A stretch of DNA of 31,637 nucleotides from UBA668 sp046076025 (GCA_046076025.1 JBJTRF010000219.1:1-31637); one strand, 5' to 3'; positions 15,290-23,673 are shown, counted from the stretch's first letter. Numbers and translations: made by a program. Notes: generated from the sequence alone by a model not told the origin.

Positions 15290-16209
15290 CCCACACCGCA
15301 GCGCCGGCGGGCGGCCGGCGCTCCACCGCCCGGCGCGCCGTGAAGGCACTCAGCCTCGCCGCCGACCGGGTGCTCGCCCGCAGCGGCGGCATCACCATAC
15401 TCATCTACCACCGCGTCGGCAGCGACTCCGGCAGCGAGGTCGACCTCGACCTCGCCGTGTTCCGCGCCCAGCTCGACTACCTCGCCGCGCACGCCGACGT
15501 GCTCCCGCTCGACGATGCCGTCACCGCGCTGTCGACCGGCGCGCTGTCGACCGACCACCTGTCGCCCGGCGCCCCGTCGCCACGTGCGCTGTCGCCACGT
15601 ACATCGTCGACGGCCGGCTCCACCGCCTCTCGGCGGCCGCAGGTGGTGATCACCTTCGACGACGGCACCACCGACTTCGCCGAGCACGCCGTGCCGGCAC
15701 TCGTCGCTGCCGGCCTGCCCGCCACGCTCTATGTCGCCACGCACTTCGTCGACACCGGCACCGCCTTCCCATGGGGCGCGCCACCCGCCTCGTGGCAGTC
15801 GCTCCGCGATGCCGCCAGCACGGGGCTCGTCACCATCGGGTCGCACACGCACTCGCACTGGCTGCTCGACCGTGCCGACCACGCCACCGTCACCGACGAC
15901 CTCGACCGCTCGATCGACCTCATCGCCCAGCACATCGGCACTGCGCCGCGGCACTTCGCCTATCCGAAGGCGGTGCTCGGCTCGACGGCCACCGAGGCAG
16001 CGGTGCGCGCCCGGTTCGCCAGCGCCGCCCTCGCCCGCAACCGGCCCAACCGGCCAGCGACCACCGACCTGCACCGACTGTGGCGCACGCCCGTGCAGCG
16101 CAGCGACACTGCCGCGCACTTCGCTGCCAAGGCCGCCGGCGGCATGCGCCTCGAGGGCACGCTGCGCGACCTCGCTGCGCGCTGGACGTACCGGGGCCAG
16201 ACGCAGTGA
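15286..16209 (+). CDS. Polysaccharide deacetylase (NodB-like, CE4) family protein
   Basis: 307 aa from ATG 15286, overlapping the previous stop by 4 nt. NodB motifs are present: ITFDDGT (motif 1), GSHTHSHW (motif 2, two zinc-binding His) and FAYPKA (motif 3). Before motif 1 a low-complexity insert of six pentapeptides (ALSTG, ALSTD, HLSPG, APSPR, ALSPR, TSSTA) is encoded by an exact 15-bp-period repeat. No signal peptide is obvious, so it may act at the cytoplasmic face or need another route. It probably removes N-acetyl (or O-acetyl) groups from a polysaccharide or lipid-linked sugar made by this locus. The stop overlaps the next start (GTGA). Confidence 0.88.
   Translation: MTHTAAPAGGRRSTARRAVKALSLAADRVLARSGGITILIYHRVGSDSGSEVDLDLAVFRAQLDYLAAHADVLPLDDAVTALSTGALSTDHLSPGAPSPRALSPRTSSTAGSTASRRPQVVITFDDGTTDFAEHAVPALVAAGLPATLYVATHFVDTGTAFPWGAPPASWQSLRDAASTGLVTIGSHTHSHWLLDRADHATVTDDLDRSIDLIAQHIGTAPRHFAYPKAVLGSTATEAAVRARFASAALARNRPNRPATTDLHRLWRTPVQRSDTAAHFAAKAAGGMRLEGTLRDLAARWTYRGQTQ
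15526..15615 (+). repeat. In-frame 15-bp repeat x6 inside the deacetylase gene
   Basis: Units start at 15526, 15541, 15556, 15571, 15586 and 15601, each encoding one x-L/P/S-S-T/P-x pentapeptide. The array keeps frame and inserts 30 residues ahead of the catalytic TFDD motif. Confidence 0.9.
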
Positions 16210-17402
16210 CGCCCAGCGCGCAACGCCAGCGGCCAGGGCGACGGCCGCAACGCGAACGACCCCTGCTCGTGCACCTCACCACCACCGACATGAGCATCGA
16301 CTGGCTGCTCGCGCCGCAGCTGCGCGCCTTCGCCGATGCCGGCTACGACGTCGTCGGCATGTCGGCGCCCGGCAGCCATGTCGCCGCGCTCGAGGCGGCA
16401 GGCATCCGCCATGTGGCCGTGCCTGCGTTCACCCGGTCGACCAATCCGCTCGACGACGTGCGCGCCGCCGTGCAGGTGTGGCGGGCCCTCCGCCGCGAGC
16501 GGCCCGACATCCTTCACACCCACAACCCCAAGCCCGGCATCATCGGCCGCATTGTCGGCCGGCTCGCCGGCGTGCCACTCGTGGTGAACACCCAGCACGG
16601 CCTCTATGCCCAGCCGGGCGACCGCTGGCAGCGACGGCTCCCCGTCTATGCAGCCGAGCGCCTCGCCGCTGCATTCAGCCACGTCGAACTGGTCCAGAGC
16701 CCCGAGGACGTCGACACGCTCGTGCGCCGCCTGCGAGTGCCACGCCGGCGCGTGCGCCTACTCGGCAACGGCATCGACCTCACCCGATTCGCACCCCATG
16801 CCGTCGACCCCGGTGCTCGCGCCGCACTCCGGGCGCAGTGGCGGGTCGGCACCGACGAGATCGTCGTCGGCCTCGTCGGCCGGCTCGTGCGCGAGAAGGG
16901 CATCGTCGAGGTGCTCGAGGCGGCGCACCTGCTGCGCAGCCGGGGCGTCTCGGCGCGCATCGTCGTCATCGGGCCTGCCGACCACGGCAAGTCGGATGCC
17001 GTCGACGACACGCTCATCGACCGCGCCGACGACGACGGCGTCGTGTTCGCCGGCCGGCGCGACGACATGCCCGAGTGCTACTCGGCGATGGACCTCTACC
17101 TCACCGCCAGCTGGCGCGAGGGCTTCCCGCGCAGCGCGATGGAGGCAGCGGCGATGGGACTGCCCACCATCGCCACCGACATCCGCGGCAACCGACAGGT
17201 GGTGCACCACGAGCGCACCGGCCTGCTCATCCCGGTGCGGTCGCCCGACAGCATCGCCGAGGCCATCGCCAGCCTCATCCAGCAACGGCATCGCTGGCCC
17301 GCGCTCGGCGCTGCCGCCATCGCCGCCGCCTCCGCCGAGTTCGACCAGCAGCGCGTCATCGACCGCACGCTCGACACCTATCGCGGCACCCGTCGCTCCT
17401 GA
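16206..17402 (+). CDS. Glycosyltransferase, GT4 family
   Basis: 398 aa from GTG 16206, overlapping the deacetylase stop. It has the two-Rossmann GT-B layout: an N-terminal half with HTHNPKPGIIGRIVGRLAGVP and NTQHGLY, and a C-terminal half with VGLVGRLVREKGIVEVLEA and the EX7E donor-binding motif EGFPRSAME. The HTHNPKPG / NTQHG / GLVGRLV pattern resembles GT4 enzymes that extend lipid-linked repeat units (PglA/WbpY-like). It probably adds the second or a later sugar to the undecaprenyl-linked sugar made by the initiating transferase at 17435-18091. It is the third gene of the 14735 operon. Confidence 0.9.
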   Translation: MTPSAQRQRPGRRPQRERPLLVHLTTTDMSIDWLLAPQLRAFADAGYDVVGMSAPGSHVAALEAAGIRHVAVPAFTRSTNPLDDVRAAVQVWRALRRERPDILHTHNPKPGIIGRIVGRLAGVPLVVNTQHGLYAQPGDRWQRRLPVYAAERLAAAFSHVELVQSPEDVDTLVRRLRVPRRRVRLLGNGIDLTRFAPHAVDPGARAALRAQWRVGTDEIVVGLVGRLVREKGIVEVLEAAHLLRSRGVSARIVVIGPADHGKSDAVDDTLIDRADDDGVVFAGRRDDMPECYSAMDLYLTASWREGFPRSAMEAAAMGLPTIATDIRGNRQVVHHERTGLLIPVRSPDSIAEAIASLIQQRHRWPALGAAAIAAASAEFDQQRVIDRTLDTYRGTRRS

Positions 17403-17404
17403 CC

Positions 17405-17433
17405 GGCCTCGCCGGAGGCCCCTCGCGCCGAGG
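17405..17433. terminator. Two adjacent hairpins between convergent genes
   Basis: GGCCTC-GCCG-GAGGCC (17405-17420) is followed at once by CCTCG-CGC-CGAGG (17421-17433) in the 32-bp gap between the GT4 and sugar-transferase stops. There is no U tract. A bidirectional terminator role is likely from position. Confidence 0.5.
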
Positions 17434-17434
17434 C

Positions 17435-18091
17435 TCAGTCGACAGGTGCCGGCGGACGGTCGGCCGGCAGTGGGTGCATCGTCACCGTGCCGTCGGCGCT
17501 CACGCCGCGACGGCGCAGCACCATCGGCACCGTCCGCAGGATGATCACCAGGTCGCCCAGCAGCGTGCGCTCGTCGACATAGCGCACGTCGAGCGCCAGG
17601 CGCTGCGGCCAGTCGACCGCGTTGCGGCCGGCCACCTGCGCCAGGCCGGTCAGCCCCGGCATCACCTCAAAGCGCCGGTACTCGTCGCCGCGGAAGCGAT
17701 CCCAGTAGTGCACCGGCAGCGGCCGCGGGCCCACCAGCACCATGTCGCCGCGCACCAGGTTCCACATCGACGGCAACTCGTCCAGGCTCGTCGAGCGCAG
17801 GAACGCGCCGACGCGCGTGAGTCGCTCGCCGTCGTGCTCGGCGCCGTCGCGACCCGGCGGCGCATGCCGCATCGTCCTGAACTTCAGCAGCTCGAACGGC
17901 GTGCCGCCACGCCCCAGCCGCTCCTGTCGAAACAGCACGCCGCGGCCCATCGTCAGGCGCACCGCCACCGAAACCGCCAGCAGCACCGGCGACAGCACCA
18001 CGAGCACCGCCATGCCCGCTGCCGCCGAGACCGCCCTCCTCGTCGCGTCGCTCGAACCTGCGACACCGCTGATCGCCCCCGCCGTGGGCAT
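17435..18091 (-). CDS. Initiating sugar-phosphate transferase (bacterial sugar transferase, PglC/WcaJ-type)
   Basis: 218 aa from ATG 18091, whose A is shared with the TGA of the upstream acetyltransferase. A hydrophobic N-terminal segment (AAAGMAVLVVLSPVLLAVSVAV) is followed by the family core: GRGVLFRQERLGRGG, FELLKFRTMR, LRSTSLDELPSMWNLVRGDMVLVGPRPLP, MPGLTGLAQVAGRN, and the DVRYVDERTLLGDLVIILRTV end. Its short length, without the extra TM bundle of WcaJ, points to the small PglC-like class. It transfers a sugar-1-phosphate from a UDP-sugar to undecaprenyl phosphate at the inner face of the membrane, starting synthesis of the polymer. Confidence 0.93.
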   Translation of the reverse strand: MPTAGAISGVAGSSDATRRAVSAAAGMAVLVVLSPVLLAVSVAVRLTMGRGVLFRQERLGRGGTPFELLKFRTMRHAPPGRDGAEHDGERLTRVGAFLRSTSLDELPSMWNLVRGDMVLVGPRPLPVHYWDRFRGDEYRRFEVMPGLTGLAQVAGRNAVDWPQRLALDVRYVDERTLLGDLVIILRTVPMVLRRRGVSADGTVTMHPLPADRPPAPVD

Positions 18092-18723
18092 CACCGCGCT
18101 CCCTTCTCGATGTCGCGGGCCGGAACTCCCACCACCGTCGCCGACGCCGCGACGTCGTCGGCCACCAGTGCCCCGCCGCCCACCACCGCACCCGCCCCGA
18201 TGCGTCGATTCGGCAGCACCTTCGCCCCCACGCCCACCAGGGCGCCATCGCCGATCACCACGCTGCCGCACACCACGGCACCCGGCGCCACGTGGGCGCA
18301 GTCGCCCACGGCACAGTCGTGGTCGACGCTGGCCCGAGAGTTCACGATGGCGCCGCGCGCCAGCAGGGTGTCGGCATTCACCACGGCACCAGCCATCACG
18401 GCCACGCCTTCGCCCAGCTGCACGGACGGGCTCACCATCGCATGCCGGCTCACGGCGCTCACTAGCACCCACCCGCCGGATGCCACGCGCTCGATCAGCC
18501 CGCGGCGCGACTCGTTGTCGCCGACGGCGACGAACACCGCCTCTGCGCCGCACGACGACATGTGCGCGCCGAGGTCGTCGTCGGTGCCGATCACCGGCAC
18601 GCCCAGCACATCTGCTGGTGCACCGTCGAGCGTCAGCGCACCCACTACCTCGTGCCCGCAGTCGCGCAGTGACTCGATGCACACCTTCGCATGGCCGCCG
18701 CCGCCGACCACCAAAACCCTCAT
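18091..18723 (-). CDS. Sugar O-/N-acetyltransferase, PglD/NeuD family
   Basis: 210 aa from ATG 18723. An N-terminal Rossmann-like PglD domain (RVLVVGGGGHAKVCIESL) is followed by a left-handed beta-helix of hexapeptide repeats. The SVDHDCAVGDCAHVAPGA segment contains the likely catalytic His. With the PglC-type transferase downstream (overlapping stop/start) this looks like a two-gene unit that acetylates a UDP-amino-sugar and loads the product on the lipid carrier, as PglD-PglC do. No dehydratase or aminotransferase for making the amino-sugar is in the window. The 157-bp upstream spacer shows no clear promoter. Confidence 0.88.
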   Translation of the reverse strand: MRVLVVGGGGHAKVCIESLRDCGHEVVGALTLDGAPADVLGVPVIGTDDDLGAHMSSCGAEAVFVAVGDNESRRGLIERVASGGWVLVSAVSRHAMVSPSVQLGEGVAVMAGAVVNADTLLARGAIVNSRASVDHDCAVGDCAHVAPGAVVCGSVVIGDGALVGVGAKVLPNRRIGAGAVVGGGALVADDVAASATVVGVPARDIEKGAR

Positions 18724-18880
18724 GCGCGCCCTGCCCTCATGGTGCTCGCATCTTCTCAGACATCACTGGCTCACGCACGGCTTGGCACGCCATCATCCGG
18801 CACATCGCGTCACATGCGACACAGGTGTGCGCCACGACACACTCGTGTGAAGCGATGCATCCATCAACGCTGCGCGCCAA

Positions 18881-21676
18881 TCACGGCGGCGAGCGGAGGA
18901 ACCATCCCGTGACGTCGATCGACACGTGCACCGACGACGACACCTGCACGCAGATGCCGCCCGGCGTGCCAGCCGAGTTGTCGACGGCGGTGACGACCAC
19001 GTTCGAGATCGACACCCCGGCACGGAAGTTCAGCACCGATGCCGTCGGCGCCGGCGTCGATCCGCTGGCACACGACCACACGATGACGTACCCGTTGGCC
19101 GCCGGCGACCGCACGGTCAGCGTCAGCGCCGCCGAGCCCATCACCCCCGCAAGCGGTAGGCCGCCCACGCCGTCGATCACGAACTCGGTGCCCCCGCTGG
19201 CCTGCGCCGGCAGCGGCGTCGTCCGGTCGACCAACTCGAGCGAACCCATCACGCCGGCACGCGTGTCGAGCAGCCGAACCGGCAGCGACGGGGCCGCGAA
19301 CGCGTCGAAGCCGGCACCGTCGGCCAGCCACGCCGCGGCGTCGAGCACCATGTGGGTCGCGCCGGTCGAGCGCACGCAGACGCCGCCGTCTGTCGACAGC
19401 ACCGCGACGGTGCCGGTGGCAACCGTGCCACCCGCCGGATACGTCACCGTGGTCGTCGGCGGCCATGCGTCGTCGGGCGAGTCGCAGGGATACACGGCCA
19501 GCTCGCCCGCCGCCGATGATGTCCCAGCCGACACGGCGGTGACATTGAGCGCCACGGCCCGCATCCCGGAGGCCGGCAGCGATCCGGCGCCGCTCAGCAC
19601 ATAGCGCCGCACCGTCCCTGCCGAGTACGGGGCCGACTCGTCGACGGAGCTCTCGAGGGCACCGCGTCGATCAGTGCCGGTCAGCGTCGGGCGAGTGTCG
19701 AGCAATCGCAGCGGCGGTGACAGGCTCGTCACCGTGTCGCCGGGCGGCAGCCACCCGGTGACATCGATGACCAGGTGCGTGCGCAGCGCGGCGAAGACGC
19801 AGAGCCCGCCCTCTGGCCCGATGCCCACCATCCCCCCGTTGGCGATCGTGCGCCCCTGCGAGTAGTTCAAGAACGACACCGTCGGCCTCGATGTCGCAGT
19901 CGACGCGCACGGCCACACGGTGAGAAACCCAGTGCTCGTGCCAGGCGACGTGGTAGCCACGGCCACCACGTTCAGCATCACCGTCGCGTCCTCGGGGATT
20001 CCGCGCACGCCCACCATCGGATAGCGGCGCACCTCGCCCGATGCCATCGACGTCGCCTCGTCGGCCTGCTCGAGCGCGCCGCGATAGTTCGTGCCATTCG
20101 TGGTTGCCCGCGTGTCGACGAATCGCACCGGCGCCGCAAACGGATTCATGCCGTCGACACCCGGCGGCGCGGCAGCAACCTGCTCGACGAACAGCAGTCG
20201 GTCGGGCGTCCTCACCGCCAGCGACAGCGTGCCGCCGCCGTAGGTGGTGCGCTCGGTGATCGCGTTCAGCGTCGCCGAGCCCTGCAGGCTCGACCACACC
20301 TGTGCCGGCGTCATCGACGGATTCCGCTGCAGCACCAGCGCGGCCGCACCCGACACGAACGGCGCAGCGATCGACGTGCCGTCGCGGTTCACGAAGGTGA
20401 TGTCGCTCGGCGTCTGGTTTGCCGACGACGCGAACGGATACGGCATCCGCACGCCCACGCCGGGGGCAAGGATGTCGACGCACGGCCCGAAGTTCGAGAA
20501 CGACGCCTCGGTCTCGCTGCGATCGGTGGCGCCCACCGTGATCGCCGACGGGGTCGACCCCGGGCTGAAGTTGCAGGCCGGCTCACCACCCGAGAACGTG
20601 TTGCCCGAGGCCACCACCACGGTGATGCCGGCATCCACCACCGCCTTCACCGCCGCGTTCAGCGGCGCCGACAGCGTCCCACCAAGGCTCATGTTCACCA
20701 CCACCGGCACGCCGGCGGGACGACTGGCGAGCACATGGTCGAGTCCCGCCATCACCGTGGCGTCGCTGCCGTTGCCGCTGCAGTCGAGCACCTTCACCGC
20801 CGCCAGCGTCACGCCCTTCGCCACGCCGGCCGACGTGCCGCCCACCACGCCGGCCATGCCGGTGCCGTGTCCGCTGCAGTCGCCGATGCCGCTCGAGTCG
20901 CCGGGGAACGGCACGAAGTAGCTGCGTCCGGTGCTGACGCGGCCCTTGAACTCCTCGTGCGAGACGCGCAGACCCGTGTCGACCACGTACACCAGCACGC
21001 CGACGCCCGCATTCGCGTAGTCGAAGCGGTTGTTGAGGCTGCTCGAGCGCTGGTCGACGCGGTCGAGCCCCCAGAAGCCCGTGCCGGCCGGAAAGGTCTG
21101 CGAGCCCTGCGCACCGACCGAGATGCCGTCCGGCGCCAACGGCGACATTGCGGCCGCGCGCATCGGCACCTCGCGGCTCACCGACACCACCCCAGGCATC
21201 CGCCCCAGCGCAGCCGCCCGCTCGGGAGTGGCCTGCACCACCAGGGCGGTGAGCACCCGCTCGAACCGATCGACCGCCGTCACCGACATCGGCCCCAGTC
21301 GGGCCGCAACGCGGTCGAGGGCGCCAGTGCCATCAGTGCGCACGATGTAGCGGTGCTCGCCGGGCCCCATCGGCGCATCGAACCTCCCGCCCCGTCGCGG
21401 CGGTGCGTCGAGTTCGCCGGTGAGACCGGACGCCATGAGTGCCTTGGTAACGGCACCCGATGCACCGGCGGCAACCGGCTCGGCCGATGCACGCGACGTG
21501 CCCGGCAATCCCTGCATCGCGTGCGCGCCGCCGGAGAACATCGCCGTGGCGAGCACGACCGCCGCCAGCACCTCGCCATTGCGCGCTCGCTTCGGCCGCA
21601 ACGTCGGCCCGTTACGACGTGCTGCGAGCACTAGCCGGCGGCTCACTGTCCGCGTGCAGAACCCCTTGCTCACCAC
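18881..21676 (-). CDS. Secreted S8 subtilisin-like serine protease with C-terminal Cys-pair repeats
   Basis: 931 aa from GTG 21676, chosen because a TACCGT -10 ends 7 nt upstream; an ORF extension to 21712 is possible. A long basic N terminus and hydrophobic signal (VLAAVVLATAMFSGGAHA) precede an I9-like propeptide (HRYIVRTDGTGALD ... GVVSVSREV). The catalytic set is D233 (VVDTG), H270 (GHGTGMAG), N359 (ASGN) and S435 (DGTSIAAP). After the protease come three ~140-residue repeats (about 20150-19745, 19725-19320, 19285-18890) with the same marks as in the 1-1934 protein: P-x-R-hyd-hyd-DTR, W/Y-x-C, GG-x-C, and D-x-x-x-W. The enzyme probably acts outside the cell or on the surface. The spacer to the acetyltransferase is 157 bp. 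Confidence 0.93.
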   Translation of the reverse strand: MVSKGFCTRTVSRRLVLAARRNGPTLRPKRARNGEVLAAVVLATAMFSGGAHAMQGLPGTSRASAEPVAAGASGAVTKALMASGLTGELDAPPRRGGRFDAPMGPGEHRYIVRTDGTGALDRVAARLGPMSVTAVDRFERVLTALVVQATPERAAALGRMPGVVSVSREVPMRAAAMSPLAPDGISVGAQGSQTFPAGTGFWGLDRVDQRSSSLNNRFDYANAGVGVLVYVVDTGLRVSHEEFKGRVSTGRSYFVPFPGDSSGIGDCSGHGTGMAGVVGGTSAGVAKGVTLAAVKVLDCSGNGSDATVMAGLDHVLASRPAGVPVVVNMSLGGTLSAPLNAAVKAVVDAGITVVVASGNTFSGGEPACNFSPGSTPSAITVGATDRSETEASFSNFGPCVDILAPGVGVRMPYPFASSANQTPSDITFVNRDGTSIAAPFVSGAAALVLQRNPSMTPAQVWSSLQGSATLNAITERTTYGGGTLSLAVRTPDRLLFVEQVAAAPPGVDGMNPFAAPVRFVDTRATTNGTNYRGALEQADEATSMASGEVRRYPMVGVRGIPEDATVMLNVVAVATTSPGTSTGFLTVWPCASTATSRPTVSFLNYSQGRTIANGGMVGIGPEGGLCVFAALRTHLVIDVTGWLPPGDTVTSLSPPLRLLDTRPTLTGTDRRGALESSVDESAPYSAGTVRRYVLSGAGSLPASGMRAVALNVTAVSAGTSSAAGELAVYPCDSPDDAWPPTTTVTYPAGGTVATGTVAVLSTDGGVCVRSTGATHMVLDAAAWLADGAGFDAFAAPSLPVRLLDTRAGVMGSLELVDRTTPLPAQASGGTEFVIDGVGGLPLAGVMGSAALTLTVRSPAANGYVIVWSCASGSTPAPTASVLNFRAGVSISNVVVTAVDNSAGTPGGICVQVSSSVHVSIDVTGWFLRSPP

Positions 21677-21683
21677 GCCCCGC

Positions 21684-21689
21684 ACGGTA
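21684..21689 (-). promoter_or_regulatory. -10 element TACCGT before the subtilase gene
   Basis: Minus-strand TACCGT with 7 nt between it and GTG 21676. This predicts a leaderless mRNA and supports that start over 21712. Confidence 0.45.
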
Positions 21690-21734
21690 CCGGCTCGGCC
21701 TCGCGGCGTCACCGCAGACGATGAACGCTCCCGC

Positions 21735-21965
21735 CTACCAGCGAGTCGCAGCGAGCGCCGCCGCCGCCAGCACCGCCAGCGGCAACACCAGCACCATCGC
21801 GCACCCGCCGCGGTACGACAGCCCAGGGGCCAACCGGGTGGTCACCCGGCCGCGCGAGTTGATGCTGAACGGGCCCTTGCGGAACGTGACGCTCGGCCCG
21901 CTCTTCGACAGGTTGATCCAGCTGTTCCTGCCCGTCCTCAGCCGCTTGCGATACGAGAAGCCCAT
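21735..21965 (-). CDS. DUF4236-domain small membrane protein
   Basis: 76 aa from ATG 21965. MGFSYRKRLRTGRNSWINLSKSGPSVTFRKGPFSINSRGRVTTRLAPGLSYRG is a typical DUF4236 domain (xxFRKS...NLSKSG.S.S...G...). A C-terminal TM helix (MVLVLPLAVLAAAALAA) follows. The start is supported by TATTGT (21972-21977, minus strand) with 6 nt between hexamer and ATG, again leaderless-type. Function of the family is unknown. It lies upstream of and co-directional with the subtilase. Confidence 0.8.
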   Translation of the reverse strand: MGFSYRKRLRTGRNSWINLSKSGPSVTFRKGPFSINSRGRVTTRLAPGLSYRGGCAMVLVLPLAVLAAAALAATRW

Positions 21966-22262
21966 TCCCACACAATACGGCGTACAACCGCCCCCGATTT
22001 CGAGCGATTCGCGGCGACGGTCACGTGCAGGACGCAAGGTGCCCGAATGGGCAAAGAGCGCCGCCGAGTGACTGTCCGACACTTGACCGTATTGCAGGCC
22101 GTAATGTCGGCAATGCATGTCGGGCGGCGACAGATTTCGGGTCAATGAACTGACTCAAGCAATGCATTTCTGGGCCATGTCACGCGACGTGCCGATCGGT
22201 GCGTCTGGTGGCTGTCACACCGCCGACGACCCCCTCCGGGTCAGCAAAGGACAGCCCCCCAG
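21966..22262. other. 297-bp divergent spacer, relatively AT-rich
   Basis: The spacer separates the DUF4236 gene (minus) and the VWA gene (plus). It is the most AT-rich stretch of the window. GCAATGCAT occurs at 22110-22118 and 22159-22167 (49 bp apart), and TTGACC at 22083-22088 could be a -35, but no -10 at standard spacing was found. AAAGGA at 22246-22251 may be the ribosome binding site of the VWA gene (11-nt spacer). Confidence 0.5.
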
Positions 22263-23651
22263 ATGATCCCCTCACTCGCCTTCGACCGCAATGTCGTCAC
22301 CGTCCGCCACAACGAGATCGTCAACGCCCTGCTTGAGATGACGGCAGCGGCCGCAGCCACCGAGGCACGCGCCCCGCTCGACATCGTCACCGTCATCGAC
22401 CGCTCGGGCTCGATGGCCGGCGACCCGCTCCGGGCGGTCATCGCTGCCGTCTCCGACCTGCTGCGCATCGCCACGCCTGCCGACCGCATCGCGGTCGTCG
22501 CCTTCGACGATGTCGTCGAGGTCGTGCTGCCCCTCGCCGCCCACGACTCGAACTCCGCAGTGCGGGCAGTGCGCGGCATCACCTCGCGGGGCTCCACCAA
22601 TCTCTCCGGCGGCTGGCTGAAGGCGGCCGAGATCCTGGCCACCAGCGGCCGCCCCGAGGCCGTGCAGCGCATCGTGCTGCTCACCGACGGCCACGCCAAC
22701 AAGGGCGTCACCGGCCCGGCCGACCTGGCCGCCATGGTCCGCAGCGACAGCAACCCCAGCATCACCTCGTCGTTCATCGGGTTCGCCAACGGCTACGACG
22801 AGGTGCTGCTCGCCACCCTCGCCGACGCCGGTCGCGGCAACGAGTACTTCTGTGCATCGGCCGACGATGCCGGCGCCGTCTTCCGCGCCGAGTTCCAGGG
22901 CCTCGCCACCGTCGCCGCGCAGAACGTCAGCGTCGAGATCATCCCCACCGCCGACGTGGCCGCCGTCCGGGTACGCAACAACTACGTCGTGCAGCACCGT
23001 CCCGACGGCCGCATCACGGCGCAGATCGGCGACGTCTACAGCGAGGAGACCCGCCGTCTCATGGTCGAGTTCAGCCTCCGCCCACTGCGCGATACTGGCC
23101 CCGTCGACGTCGCCACGATGACCATCCGCTGGACCTCCGTCGTGGGCGCCATCGCGATGCACAGCATCGACGTGCCGATCGTCGTTACCGGCGGCGAGGC
23201 CGACGAGACCCGCGTGGCCACCTTCGATCCCCGAGTCGTCGCCCAGTTGGCACAGCTCGATGCCGCCGACGCCGAGCGCGAGGCCCGCGACCTGGCCCAG
23301 CAGGGCCGCTTCGACGACGCCGTCAGCCGCCTGCGTGCCTGCGCCGACCAGTTGCGGTCGCTCGGGCTCGACCAGGACGCCGAGCTGCTGTCGGCATCGG
23401 CCGACGAGATCGCCCAGAGCGGCTTCGACCCGGCGATGAGCAAGCGGCTCTGGACCAACAGCCGGACGCGCGGCGGCAAGCGCCTGTCGACATACGACTC
23501 GCAGTGGGACACCCAGACGGCAGCCCGCCGCCGGCCCGACCGGAGCACCGGCCCGTCGAGCACCGGCCCGTCCGGTGCCGGACCCTCCGACCCCGGCTCG
23601 ACCGGACCGGCCGACTCCGATCCGGGCGACACCCCGGGAACCACCCTGTGA
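22263..23651 (+). CDS. VWA-domain protein with intact MIDAS
   Basis: 462 aa from ATG 22263. The von Willebrand A domain (about 38-225) has the full metal-ion-dependent adhesion site: D46-RSGS50, T112 and D142. A beta-rich region (about 228-310) and a helical region (about 318-395, DAADAEREARDLAQQGRFDDAVSRLRAC) follow. The last ~50 residues are a Ser/Gly/Pro/Thr repeat tail. No signal peptide or TM is visible, so it is probably cytoplasmic. VWA proteins of this kind usually act with AAA (MoxR) ATPases or other partners, but no MoxR gene is seen. It is the first gene of a co-directional cluster that reaches the end of the window. Confidence 0.9.
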   Translation: MIPSLAFDRNVVTVRHNEIVNALLEMTAAAAATEARAPLDIVTVIDRSGSMAGDPLRAVIAAVSDLLRIATPADRIAVVAFDDVVEVVLPLAAHDSNSAVRAVRGITSRGSTNLSGGWLKAAEILATSGRPEAVQRIVLLTDGHANKGVTGPADLAAMVRSDSNPSITSSFIGFANGYDEVLLATLADAGRGNEYFCASADDAGAVFRAEFQGLATVAAQNVSVEIIPTADVAAVRVRNNYVVQHRPDGRITAQIGDVYSEETRRLMVEFSLRPLRDTGPVDVATMTIRWTSVVGAIAMHSIDVPIVVTGGEADETRVATFDPRVVAQLAQLDAADAEREARDLAQQGRFDDAVSRLRACADQLRSLGLDQDAELLSASADEIAQSGFDPAMSKRLWTNSRTRGGKRLSTYDSQWDTQTAARRRPDRSTGPSSTGPSGAGPSDPGSTGPADSDPGDTPGTTL

Positions 23652-23673
23652 CACCCCTCCGCGAGGGTGACAG
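23646..23673 (+). terminator. Hairpin at the VWA stop codon
   Basis: CTGT(GA)CACCC - CTCCGCGA - GGGTGACAG: 9 pairs with a 2-nt bulge, overlapping the stop codon and lacking a U tract. It could reduce read-through into the sigma-factor gene or be incidental. Confidence 0.3.

Noticed and set aside
15731..18850. 1039-codon plus-strand ORF across several genes
   Set aside because: It runs through the deacetylase and GT4 genes and antisense to two others, and is Arg/Pro/Ser-rich, a GC-bias artefact.
22083..22107. Promoter TTGACC ... TAATGT before the VWA gene
   Set aside because: Spacing between the hexamers is only 13 bp, too short for a standard promoter.
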